This document shows, in pieces, positions 40,886 to 56,500 of a stretch of 64,000 bases of DNA; within the stretch, counting starts at the first letter, position 1, and each line of letters starts with the position of its first letter. Under the pieces are notes generated by a model. The model was not told where the DNA came from. It saw nothing but the letters and a program-made list of their open reading frames with translations, and made no database searches. A program made the position numbers and the translations under genes. Origin of the DNA: Amycolatopsis suaedae (lineage in GTDB: Bacteria; Actinomycetota; Actinomycetes; Mycobacteriales; Pseudonocardiaceae). The DNA is taken from positions 372,001 through 436,000 of the forward strand of contig NZ_SFCC01000005.1 of the NCBI RefSeq assembly GCF_004214935.1. The letters are read 5' to 3'.

Positions 40886-41937
40886 CTTACAAGTACGTGG
40901 TCGCCAAACCCAGCCTCACCGGTCGTGAGCTCGAGTACGTCACCGACGGGATCAAGGACGGCTGGATATCGTCCAAGGGCCCGCATGTCACCGGGTTCGA
41001 GCGGGCGTTCGCGGACTACAACGGCGTCGCACACGGTGTGTCCTGCTCGTCCGGCACCACCGCGCTGATGCTGGCGCTGCGCGCGCTCGGCATCGGGCCC
41101 GGCGACGAGGTCATCGTCCCGGAGTTCACGATGGTCGCCACCGCCTGGGCGGTCACCTACGTCGGCGCGACGCCGGTGTTCGTCGACTGCCGGGACGACC
41201 TGAACATCGACACCGGCGCCATCGAGGCGAAGATCACCCCGCGCACCAAGGTGATCATGCCGGTGCACATCTACGGCCGCCGCTGCGACATGGACGGTGT
41301 GCTGCGGCTGGCCTACGAGTACAACCTGCGGGTGGTCGAGGACTCCGCGGAGGCACACGGTGTCCGCCCGGTCGGCGACATCGCCTGCTTCTCGCTGTAC
41401 GGCAACAAGATCATCACCTCCGGTGAGGGCGGTATCTGTCTCACCGACGACCAACGCCTGGCCGACCAGCTCGTGCACCTGCGCTCGATGGGCTTCTCCC
41501 ACAACCACGACTTCATCCACCGCAAGCTCGCCTACAGCGCCCGGATGACCGACATGCAGGCCGCGGTGGCGCAGGCGCAGGTCGAGCAACTCGACGACTT
41601 CCTCGCCGAGCGCAGGGAGATCGAGCGGCGCTACAACGAAGGTCTCGCCGACGTCGACGGGATCACCGTGCTGCCGCCACGCGACGTGCTGTGGGTCTAC
41701 GACCTGCTCGCCGAGCGCCGCGACGAACTGCACGACCACCTGGCGCGGGCCGGTGTGGAGACGCGCCGGTTCTTCCGGCCGATGAGCCAGCAGCCCGGCT
41801 ACCTCGACCCGGTCTGGCCCACCCTCAACGCAACCCGGCTCGCCGACCAGGGACTGTACCTGCCGGTCTACATCGGACTGACCGCGAGCGACCAGGACTA
41901 CGTGATCGGGAAGGTCCGGGAATTCTACGGGAGCTGA
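40882..41937 (+). CDS. DegT/DnrJ/EryC1/StrS sugar aminotransferase, mycosamine-synthase-like (351 aa)
   Basis: A PLP-dependent enzyme that aminates a keto deoxysugar nucleotide. The fold-type I landmarks are clear: SSGTTALMLAL for phosphate binding, Asp154 in VVEDSAEAHG for the pyridine nitrogen, and the Schiff-base Lys176 in SLYGNKIITSGEGG. The N terminus (YKYVVAKPSL, then ISSKGP) and overall length resemble the polyene aminotransferases (NysDII/AmphDII) that place the amino group on GDP-3-keto-6-deoxymannose to make mycosamine; this is from memory. The perosamine synthase branch is the main alternative. The ATG overlaps the glycosyltransferase stop (ATGA), with GAGGA upstream, and the next gene begins 2 bp after its stop. 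The other sugar genes (mannose 4,6-dehydratase and isomerase steps) are not in the window. Confidence 0.88.
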   Translation: MTYKYVVAKPSLTGRELEYVTDGIKDGWISSKGPHVTGFERAFADYNGVAHGVSCSSGTTALMLALRALGIGPGDEVIVPEFTMVATAWAVTYVGATPVFVDCRDDLNIDTGAIEAKITPRTKVIMPVHIYGRRCDMDGVLRLAYEYNLRVVEDSAEAHGVRPVGDIACFSLYGNKIITSGEGGICLTDDQRLADQLVHLRSMGFSHNHDFIHRKLAYSARMTDMQAAVAQAQVEQLDDFLAERREIERRYNEGLADVDGITVLPPRDVLWVYDLLAERRDELHDHLARAGVETRRFFRPMSQQPGYLDPVWPTLNATRLADQGLYLPVYIGLTASDQDYVIGKVREFYGS

Positions 41938-41939
41938 GC

Positions 41940-43118
41940 ATGACCAGTACCGACCAGGAAGCCGTCCCGTTCCCGTACCGCAGGCCCGGCGGAATGGCGC
42001 CGCCGCCCGAGTACGCCGGCTTCCGGGCCGGCGGCGCCCCCGTACGGTCGCACCTGCCCAGCGGTCACCCGGTGTGGCTGGTGCCCCGGCACGCGGACGT
42101 GCGCGCGGTGCTCACCGACCCGCGGATCAGCGCCAATCCGGCCAACGAGGGGTTCCCGAAGGTCGCAGTGACCGGCGGCGTGCCGACCCAGGACGAGATC
42201 CCCGGCTGGTTCGTCGGCCTCGACCCGCCCGACCACGACCGGTTCCGCAAGGTGCTCATCCCCGAGTTCACCGTCCGCCGGGTCCGCACCTGGCAGCCGA
42301 CCATCCAGCGGGTCGTCGACGAGTGCGTCGACGCGTTGCTCGCCAAGGACGGCACCGCGGACCTGGTGGCCGACCTCGCGCTGGCCGTGCCGTCCCGGAT
42401 CATCTCCGCGATCCTCGGGGTCCCCGAGGCCGACCGCGACTTCTTCGAGACCAGGACCCAGGTCCTGGTCAGCGTCGCGACCACCACCGAGGGCCAGCGC
42501 GCCGACGCCGCCCGGCAGCTGCTGCGGTACATCCGGCGGCTGGTGGGGATCAAGTCGAAGTGGCCGGGCGAGGACCTGATCAGCCGCATCCTGCGGACCG
42601 GGGTGCTCAGCGCGGACGAGCTGTCCGGGGCGGTGATGCTGCTGCTCATGGCCGGGCACGAGACGACCGCGAACAACATCGCGCTCGGCGTGATCACGCT
42701 GCTGGCCAACCCGGAGTGGATCGGCGACGAGCGCGCCGTGGACGAGCTGGTCCGGTACCACTCGGTCGGCGACATGCTGGCGATGCGCACGGCCGTCGCC
42801 GACGTGACGATCGGCGGCCGCCTGATCCGCGCGGGCGAGGGCATCATCCCGCTGCTGGCCTCGGCCAACCACGACGAGGCGGCGTTCGGCTGCCCGCACC
42901 GGTTCGACCCCGCCGCCAACGGCCGTAACCACGTGGGATTCGGCTACGGAGTGCACCAGTGCCTCGGCCAGAACCTGGTGCGTGCGGAGATGGCCTGCGT
43001 GCACCGCACCCTGTTCGACCGCATCCCCACCCTGCGTATCACCGCAGCGATCGAGGACCTGCCGTTCAAGTACGACGGCACCGTGTTCGGCCTGCACTCG
43101 CTGCCGGTCGCCTGGTAG
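41940..43118 (+). CDS. Cytochrome P450, CYP105/NysN-like (392 aa)
   Basis: A soluble bacterial class I P450 with all canonical features: I-helix AGHETT (238-243, Glu241 and Thr242), the K-helix ExxR in ELVRYHS, and the heme loop FGYGVHQCLGQNL with Cys341. The heme loop and length resemble CYP105 enzymes and the polyene P450s (NysN, AmphN, PimG) that oxidise an exocyclic methyl to a carboxyl. A methyl branch in the product is provided by the methylmalonyl module of the four-module PKS. The role is inferred from family and position. The start is the ATG at 41940, 2 bp after the aminotransferase stop, with GGGAG before it. A ferredoxin gene normally near NysN homologues is absent here. Confidence 0.88.
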   Translation: MTSTDQEAVPFPYRRPGGMAPPPEYAGFRAGGAPVRSHLPSGHPVWLVPRHADVRAVLTDPRISANPANEGFPKVAVTGGVPTQDEIPGWFVGLDPPDHDRFRKVLIPEFTVRRVRTWQPTIQRVVDECVDALLAKDGTADLVADLALAVPSRIISAILGVPEADRDFFETRTQVLVSVATTTEGQRADAARQLLRYIRRLVGIKSKWPGEDLISRILRTGVLSADELSGAVMLLLMAGHETTANNIALGVITLLANPEWIGDERAVDELVRYHSVGDMLAMRTAVADVTIGGRLIRAGEGIIPLLASANHDEAAFGCPHRFDPAANGRNHVGFGYGVHQCLGQNLVRAEMACVHRTLFDRIPTLRITAAIEDLPFKYDGTVFGLHSLPVAW

Positions 43119-43141
43119 CCGTTCACCGGAGGAGGAACCCG

Positions 43142-44284
43142 ATGACGTCGACCGCGGACCGGGTGCTGATGACGTCCGACCTGTCATTCGACCAGCGCAT
43201 GTGCCCCCACGTGCCGCCGAGGGAGGAACCGGTGCGCCGGATCCGTACCCCGGCCGGTGACGAGGCGTGGCTGGTGTCCGGCTATGCCGAGGTACGCGAG
43301 CTGCTCGGCGACAGCCGCCTCGGCCGTTCGCATCCGGCCCCGGACGAGCGGGCCTGCTACGCCGGGGAGCCGACCTATGACCAGGTGACCGCGGCCGACC
43401 ACCAGACCGCCGACATGCTGCACTCGGTGCTGCGCTCGACGCTCAAGCCCTACTTCTCGGCCAGGCGGATGCTGGCGCTGCGCCCCGCGCTGCGGCAGAT
43501 CGTCGACGACCAGCTGGACCGGCTGGAGGCCGCCGGGCAACCCGCGGACCTGCGTACCGGCTTCTCCACGCCGGTGATCCTGCGGGCACTGTGCGAGCTG
43601 CTGGGCGTGCCGGAGCCCGACCGGTCCCGCTGCGTCACGCTGATGGCCAAGGCCGGCGAGGGCGACCTGGCCGGGCTCGCGGGCTACCTCGCCGAACTGG
43701 TCGGGCGCCTGCGCGAGAACCCGGACGACTCGATGCTGTCCAGCCTGTGTGCGGCGGGCGCCACCGACGAACAGGTCGTCCAGCTGGCGATGGTGCTGCA
43801 GTTCGCCGGCGTGGGCGCGACCCGCAACCAGATCGACTACGGGGTCCTGCTGCTCAACGCGCACCCCGAGCAGCGTGCCGCGCTGGCCGCCGATCCCGAG
43901 GCCATGCCCCGGGCGGTGGAGGAGATCCTGCGGGTGTCCGGCAGCGCCAGCCTGCCCCGCTACGCCCGGGCCGACATCGAGATCGGCGGGGTGACCATCG
44001 CGGAGAACGACCTCGTGCTGCTGGATCTCACGCTGGCCAATGTGGACAGTGCGGGCTTCGACGACCCCGGCCGGTTCGACCCGGCCCGCTCCCCCAACCG
44101 GCACGTGACGTTCAGCCACGGCGTGTGGACCTGCCTCGGCGCGCCGCTGGCCCGGCTGATCCTGCGGACCGTGTTCGAGGTGTTGCTCGCCCGCCTGCCG
44201 GGCCTGCGCCCGGCCGGCGAGCTGGTGCCGCGCAGCGTCCCGCTGTCCGGCGGCCTGCCCGAGCGCTTCGACGTGACCTGGTAG
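43142..44284 (+). CDS. Cytochrome P450 with atypical I-helix and heme loop (380 aa)
   Basis: The overall P450 fold is supported by ExxR (EEILR) and a Cys heme ligand (Cys331). Two conserved sites differ from the norm. The I-helix reads AGVGAT (222-227), so the acid (Gly225) and the oxygen-activating Thr position (Ala226) are replaced, leaving Thr227 next door. The heme loop reads FSHGVWTCLG, with Ser for the first Gly and Trp for the usual His two residues before Cys. It may be a hydroxylase or epoxidase using substrate-assisted oxygen activation, or may do other chemistry; the substrate is presumably the macrolide. The start is the ATG at 43142 behind GGAGGAGG, 23 bp after the first P450. 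It is the last gene of the operon and converges on the terminal PKS gene. Confidence 0.85.
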   Translation: MTSTADRVLMTSDLSFDQRMCPHVPPREEPVRRIRTPAGDEAWLVSGYAEVRELLGDSRLGRSHPAPDERACYAGEPTYDQVTAADHQTADMLHSVLRSTLKPYFSARRMLALRPALRQIVDDQLDRLEAAGQPADLRTGFSTPVILRALCELLGVPEPDRSRCVTLMAKAGEGDLAGLAGYLAELVGRLRENPDDSMLSSLCAAGATDEQVVQLAMVLQFAGVGATRNQIDYGVLLLNAHPEQRAALAADPEAMPRAVEEILRVSGSASLPRYARADIEIGGVTIAENDLVLLDLTLANVDSAGFDDPGRFDPARSPNRHVTFSHGVWTCLGAPLARLILRTVFEVLLARLPGLRPAGELVPRSVPLSGGLPERFDVTW

Positions 44285-44347
44285 CCCGTCCGGTCGCCGC
44301 CGTTCGCCGTGAAGGCCCCGGGTCGCGGGGTGGGTGGTCCCGAGCGC

Positions 44348-44420
44348 AGAACTCGCGGGCCGGAACGTAGAACTCGCGGTCCGGAATGCAGAACTCGCGT
44401 GCGTGAGCGCAGAACTCACC
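44348..44420 (+). repeat. Four-unit direct repeat, 21-nt period
   Basis: AGAACTCGCG or a close variant starts at 44348, 44369, 44390 and 44411, exactly 21 nt apart. The unit continues with CCGGAA in two copies. The same family appears reversed just downstream. Confidence 0.85.
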
Positions 44421-44474
44421 ATGTGGACCGGGTTCTCACCTGGTGCCCGCCGCCCGCGTGAACGGCCCGTTCGC

Positions 44475-44596
44475 GCGAGTCGTACGTTCTGACGCGCGAG
44501 TCGTACGTTCTGGGGCGCGAGTCGTACGTTCTGGGGCGCGAGTCGTACGTTCTGGGGCGCGAGTTGCCCGTTCCGGACCCGCGAGTTGCACGTTCC
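44475..44596 (-). repeat. Six-unit repeat, 21-nt period, reverse orientation
   Basis: GCGAGTCGTACGTTCT starts at 44475, 44496, 44517 and 44538; diverged copies GCGAGTTGCCCGTTCC and GCGAGTTGCACGTTCC start at 44559 and 44581. Read on the minus strand the unit begins AGAACGTACGACTCGC, sharing AGAAC and ACTCGC with the forward array. The two arrays therefore form a large imperfect inverted arrangement between convergent genes. Confidence 0.88.
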
Positions 44597-44702
44597 GACC
44601 CGCCTGGTCCCACTGTCCGGCGCGCCGGGACCAGATCGCGAGACCCGGCCCTGTCCTCATGCCCGCGGCCCGTTCGCGCTAGTTGTCCCGTCCCAAGCAC
44701 GT

Positions 44703-44745
44703 GAAGGCCACCTTCACCACGTCAGACGTCATGAAGGGGGCCTTC
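44703..44745. repeat. 13-nt inverted repeat between convergent genes
   Basis: GAAGGCCACCTTC (44703-44715) and GAAGGGGGCCTTC (44733-44745) pair with one mismatch across a 17-nt spacer, the same geometry as the copy inside the PKS at 6725-6767. It ends 41 bp from the stop of the terminal PKS gene and could act as a bidirectional terminator. Confidence 0.8.
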
Positions 44746-44786
44746 ACCACCCTGGCCGGACCCAACCAGCGCCCCCAGCAACGGCA

Positions 44787-50537
<5,751 letters not shown>

Positions 50538-50566
50538 CTCGGTGCCCTTCCTTGCCTCCCGCCGGG

Positions 50567-53500
50567 TCAGCTGCTGCGTGACCGGCCGAGCTCGTTGTCG
50601 ATGAAGTCGAGGATCTCGTCGGTGCTGGCCTGCTCGAACCGTTCCGCCACGCCGGTGCCGGCCGGCGCGTCCCACCGCTTCAGCAGCTGCCGCAGCCGGG
50701 AGGCGACGCCGGTGCGGGTGACGTCGTCCGGGTCACTGGCCGCCATCGCGGCCTCCAGCCGGTCCAGCTCGGCCAGCACCGCGGTGCCCTCGTCCGCCGC
50801 GGTGTCGCCGGCCAGTTCGGTGAACAGGTGCTCGGCGAGCGCGGCCGGGGTGGGGTAGTCGAAGACCATGGTCGACGGCATCCGCAGCCCGGTGGCGGCG
50901 CCGATGCGGTTACGCAGTTCCACGGCGGTGAGCGAGGTGAACCCGAGCGCCTGGAACTCCAGGTCCGGTCGGATCGCGCCGGCGTCGTGCGCGAGCACCG
51001 CGGCGGCCGACTCGCACACCAGGTCCACCAGCAGCCGTCGTTGCTCGTCGCCACGCAGCCCGGCGAGCCGGCCTGCGATGCCGGCACGTGCCGCGGCCGG
51101 GTCGGCGGCGACCCGCCTGCCGTTCCCGGCCAGTCCACGCAGGATCGGCGGCACCTCGGCACCGGCGGGCAGCGGGGTCCCGGCCAGTGGGACGACGAGG
51201 CCGTGCGCGGTGCCGATGGCCGCGTCGAACAACCGCAGCCCCTGCTCGGCGCCGATCCCGTCCTGGGAGCCGCCGGTCATGCCCAGGTCGGCCCACGCCC
51301 CCCACGCCAGGGACAGCGCGGGCAGTCCCCGGCGCCGCCGATGGGCGGCGAGCGCGTCCAGGTAGGCGTTGGCGGCCGCGTAGTTGCCCTGGCCGGGGCT
51401 GCCCAGCACGCCAGCCACCGAGGAGTACATGACGAACGCGGCCAGGTCATCGCGGTCCGCGGTGGCCTCGTGCAGGTACCAGGCGGCGTCCACCTTCGGC
51501 CGCAGTACGGTGTCGATCCGCTGCGGCGTCAGCGACTCCAGCACACCGTCGTCCAGCACACCGGCCGCGTGCACGACGGCGGTCAGGTGGTCGATCCCCG
51601 CCACCAGCTTGTGCACCGCGTCGCGGTCGGCGGCGTCGCAGGCGACCACCTCCGCGCCCAGCTCGGTGAGTTCCGCCGCGCCGGGGGCGTCGGCCCCGCG
51701 GCGGCTGGCGACCAGTACCCGCCTGCCCTGCCGCAGCAGGTGCCGGACGAGCAGCGCACCCAGCCCGCCGGTGCCGCCGGTGACCAGCACGGTCCCGCCG
51801 GGGTCCCAGGTACGTGGCATGGTCAGCACCAGCTTGCCGACGTGCCGGGCCTGGCTCATGAACCGGAACGCCTCGGCGGCGTGCCGCACGTCCCAGGACC
51901 GCACCGGCAGCGGGCGGATCGCCCCGCGCGCGAACAACTCCAGCAGCTCGCCGAGCATCGCACCGATTCGGTCGGGTCCCGCGTCGGCCAGGTCGAACGC
52001 CCGGTAGGTCACGCCGTCGGGCAGCCCGCCGTCGCGGATGTCGGTCTTGCCCATCTCCAGGAACCGGCCACCCGGGCCGAGCAGGCCGAGCGACGCGTCG
52101 ACGAACTCGCCGGTCAGCGAGTTCAGCACGACGTCCACGCGCGGGAACTTCGCGGCGAACTCCAGGTCCCGCGACGACGCGATGTGGTCGTCGGACAGGC
52201 CCAGCTCCCGCAGGGTGTCCCATTTGGACTCGCTGGCCGTGGCGAACACCTCCGCGCCCAGCCGGCGGGCCAGCTGGATCGCCGCCATGCCGACGCCACC
52301 CGCGCCGGCGTGCACCAGCACCCGCTCCCCCGGCCGCAGCCCGGCCAGGTCGGTCCAGGCGTAGAACGCGGTCAGGAACACCAGCGGCACCGACGCGGCG
52401 ACCTCGTCCGGCCAGTCCCCGGGCACGGTGGTCAGCACCCGCTCGTCCAGCACGACCGCGACCGAGCTCATCCCGCCTGCCACGATCCCCATGACCCGGT
52501 CCCCCGGGCGCAGGTTCCGCACGTCCGGGCCGACCCCGGTCACCACGCCGACCGCCTCGGCACCCAGCGCGCCCGCCTCGCCGGGGTACATCCCCAGCGC
52601 GCTCAGCACGTCCCGGAAGTTCAGCCCGGCGGCGAGCACACGAAGCCGGACCTGCCTGCCACGCAGTTCCGCGTCCGGTTCGGGACAGGGAACCGCGGCC
52701 AGTTCGGCCAGGCTGCCCCCGGAACCGGCGTCCAGCCGCCAGTCGCCCTCGGGCAGCTCCAGCGCCCCGGCCGGCAGGCGGGTCAGCCTGGCCACCCTGG
52801 CCACCCCGTCGCGCACCACGACCTGCGGTTCCTCGACCAGCAACGGCAGCGCCACCGCGACGTCCTCGTCGGACTCCACGTCGACCAGCGCGAACCGGCC
52901 GGGGTGCTCCGACTGCGCCGAGCGCACCAGGCCCCACACCGCGGCGGCGGCCAGATCGGCGTCCGGCGCGCCGCGGGTCACCAGCACCAGCAGGGAGTCC
53001 GCGAAGCGCTCGCCTGCCAGCCATTCCCGCAGCGCCTCCAGCACCCGCCCGGTCAGCTCGCGCACGCCGGCCGGGTCGTCACCGGCCCCCGCCACGGAGA
53101 CACACACGACCCGGGGCACGTCACCCTCGGGCAGGCCGGCGGCCAGGTCGCGCACCGGCACGGGATCGGGCATCACCGCCGCCGCGGGCGCGTCCGTCCA
53201 GGTCAGCGTGAACAGCTCGGCCGAGTCCGGAGTGGACGGTGCGGCCGGCGTGCCGGTCATGGCGCGGTCCCGCAGTGCGCCGACGGAGAGCACCGGACGG
53301 CCCGCGACGTCGGCGGCCTCGATGGCCACCGCGTCACCGTCCCGTTCGACCAGGCGCACCCGCAGTGCCGCCGCACCGGAGGCGTGCAGGGTGACGTCCT
53401 CCCAGGCGAACGGCAGCCGCGGTGTCCCGTCGGCGGGCCGGGTCGCCAGCAACGCGTGCAGCACCGCGTCGAGCAGTGCCGGGTGCAGGCCGAACGAGCC

Positions 53501-56500
53501 CGCCTGGTCGGCCACCGCGGATGGCAGCTCGACCTCGGCGAACAGTTCCTCGCCGCGCCGCCACACGGCACGCAGCCCGTGGAAGGCAGGCCCGTAGCCG
53601 AATCCCGCGGCGGCGAACCGGTCGTAGCAGCCCGCCAGGCCGACCGGCTCGGCGTGTTCCGGTGGCCAGACCCCGGCGAAGCCCGGCTCGGCGGCCGGAC
53701 CGTCCCCGGGCAGCAGCGCGCCGGTCACGTGCTGGGTCCACCGGCCGGTGCCGTCGGGCCGCGAGTGGACGGTGACGCTCCGCCGCCCGGTCTCGTCCGG
53801 GTCGGCGACCCGGACCTGGACCTGGACACCGCCGTTGTCCGGCAGCACCAGCGGCGTGAGCAGGGTCAGCTCCTCGACCCGGGCCAGGCCCACCTCGTCG
53901 CCCGCCCGCACGGCCAGTTCCAGCAGCGCCGTGGCGGGCACCAGCATCGCGCCGCCGACCCGGTGGTCGGCCAGCCACGGCTGCGCCGCCGCCGACAGGT
54001 GGCCTGCCAGCACCACGCCGTCGCCGTCGGCCAGCGGCACGGCCGCGCCGAGCAGCGGGTGCCCGGCGGCGACCAGCCCCAGACCGGCCGCGTCCCCGGG
54101 ACGGTGCGTGGTGGCGGGCCAGAACCGCTCGTGCTGGAACGCGTACGTCGGCAGGTCGGCCAGGGCCGCTCCGGTGCCGGCGAAGAAGGCGTGCCAGTCG
54201 ATGTCCACCCCGGCGACGTGCAGCGTGGCGAGCCCGCGCAGCAGGGCGTGTTCCTCGGGCAGGCCGGACCGCAGCGCGGGAACCGCGGCCGACTCCATCG
54301 GCAGCACCTCGTGCGCGACGGCACACAGCGGGCCGTCCGGCCCGATCTCCAGCACCGTGCGGACACCGGCGTCGACGGCCGAGCGCAGCGCGTCACCGAA
54401 CCGGACCGTGCCGCGTACCTGCGACACCCAGTACCCGGCGGTGTACCCGTCCGCGCCGGCCTGCTCGCCGGTCACCGTCGACACGATGGGGATGTGTGGT
54501 TGCCCCGGCCGCAGGCCGTCGAGCGCGCGGGCGAGGTCGTCGAGGACCGGGTCCATCAGCGGCGAGTGGAACGCGTGGCTCACCACGAGCTTCCGGGTCC
54601 GGTAGCCCCGCTCGGACAGCGCCGCGGCGACCCGCGCGACCGGGCCCTCCTCGCCGGAGAGCACCACCGACTCCGGCCCGTTGACCGCGGCGAGCGTGAC
54701 CCCGTCGACGAGCAGCGGGACTACCTCGGCCTCGGCCGCGCCGACCGCGACCATGGCACCACCGCGGGGCAACTCCCGCATGAGCCTCGCGCGGGCATCG
54801 ACCACCGCGCAGGCGTCGGCGAGGCTGAGCACACCGGCGACGTGCGCGGCGGCGACCTCGCCCACGGAGTGCCCGATCACGAAATCGGGCACGACACCCC
54901 AGGACTCGACGAGCCGGTAGAGCGCGACCTCCAGCGCGAACAACGCGGGCTGTGCCCACCCGGTGTCGTCGAGCGGGCCGGGGTCCACGCCCCACATCAC
55001 ATCCCGCACCGGTTCGGCCAGCCCGCCCGTCACCGCGTCGAAGGCCTCGGCGAACGCCGGGTAGCGGGCGTACAGCTCGCGGCCCATGCCGAGCCGCTGC
55101 GATCCCTGCCCGGAGAAGACGAACGCCAGCCTGCCCTGGACGACCGAGCCCCTGGCCACCTCGACCGGTTCGCCGGCACCGGCCAGCAGGACCGCGCGGT
55201 GGTCGAACGCGGTGCGCGCGGTGGCGAGCGTGTACGCGGTGTCCACAACGGACGGCCCGGGGGTCAGCCTGCCGAGCTGTGCCCGCAGCGCCGCCTCGGT
55301 CCGCCCGGACACCACCAGCGGCACCAGCCCGGCGGGCGCCGGTGCCCGCTCCGGCGCGGGCGGGGCCTGTTCGAGGATCAGGTGCGCGTTGGTGCCGCTG
55401 ACCCCGAACGAGGACACTCCGGCGCGGCGTGGCCGTCCGGCCTCGGGCCAGGCGGTCCGCTCGGTCAGCACGGTCACCGCGCCCTCGGTCCAGTCCACCT
55501 GGGACGAGAGGGTGTCCACGTGCAGGGTCCGGGGGGCCACGCCGTGCCGCATCGCCTGCACCATCTTGATCACCCCGGCGGCGCCCGCGGCGGCCTGGGT
55601 GTGGCCGAGGTTGGACTTCACCGATCCCAGCAGGACCGGGCGGTCGCGGTCCTGACCGTAGGTGGCGAGCAGGGCCTGCGCCTCGATCGGGTCGCCCAGC
55701 CGCGTCCCGGTCCCGTGTGCCTCCACGACGTCCACATCGGACGGTGCGAGCCCGGCGGCGGCGAGTGCCTGGCGGATGACCCGCTGCTGGGAAGGCCCGT
55801 TCGGCGCGGTCAGCCCGTTGGAGGCGCCGTCGGAGTTCACCGCCGAGCCACGCAGCACCGCCAGGATCCGGTGGCCGTTGCGTTCGGCGTCGGAAAGCCG
55901 TTCCAGCACCAGCACCCCGGCACCCTCCGACCAGCCGGTGCCGTCGGCGCTGTCGGAGAACGCCTTGCAGTGCCCGTCGGCGGCGAGGCCGCCCTGGCGG
56001 GCGAACTCCAGGAATGGCGCGGGCGAGGCGAGCACCGAGACGCCACCGGCGAGCGCGAGCGAGCACTCCCCCGCCCGCAGCGCCTGTGCCGCCAGGTGCA
56101 TCGACACCAGCGCCGACGAGCACGCGGTGTCCACGGTGACCGCGGGGCCCTCCAGGCCGAGGCTGTAGGCCACCCGCCCGGAGACGATGGCGGCGATGGT
56201 GCCGGTCATCACGAAGCCCTCGGCCGCGGCGCCCAGCAGCTGGGCGTAGCCGACGTCGGTGGCGCCCAGGTAGACGCCGGTCGCGCTGCCCGCCAGCGAC
56301 CGCGGGTCGACGCCGGCGCGTTCGATGGCCTCCCACGCGGTCTCCAGCACGACCCGCTGCTGCGCGTCCATCGCGACGGCCTCACGCGGGGAGACGCCGA
56401 AGAACTCGGCGTCGAAGTCTGCGGCGTCGTGCAGGAAACCGCCGCGGGCGGCGCCGGTGTCGTACGGGCCGAACTGCCAGCCGCGGTCGGCGGGGAAGCC

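Larger units (their letters stand above)
44285..44786. other. Convergent intergenic region (502 bp), repeat-rich
   Basis: It lies between the end of the second P450 (plus) and the end of the thioesterase-bearing PKS (minus). No gene is supported. It holds two facing 21-nt-phased repeat arrays (44348-44420 and 44475-44596) and one copy of the 13-nt inverted repeat (44703-44745). No hairpin followed by a T tract was found, so termination here is probably by the inverted repeats or factor-dependent. Confidence 0.85.

Noticed and set aside
39379..41937. Single 852-codon frame that would fuse the glycosyltransferase region with the aminotransferase
   Set aside because: The first part is out of frame with the real glycosyltransferase and low-complexity. 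The conserved aminotransferase start with its own ribosome site is at 40882.
44475..44596. CRISPR array
   Set aside because: The units are contiguous with a 21-nt period, there are no unique spacers of typical length, and no cas genes are present.
44703..44745. Classical intrinsic terminator
   Set aside because: The inverted repeat has a 17-nt loop and no T tract on either strand, so it is only a possible factor-dependent or structural terminator.
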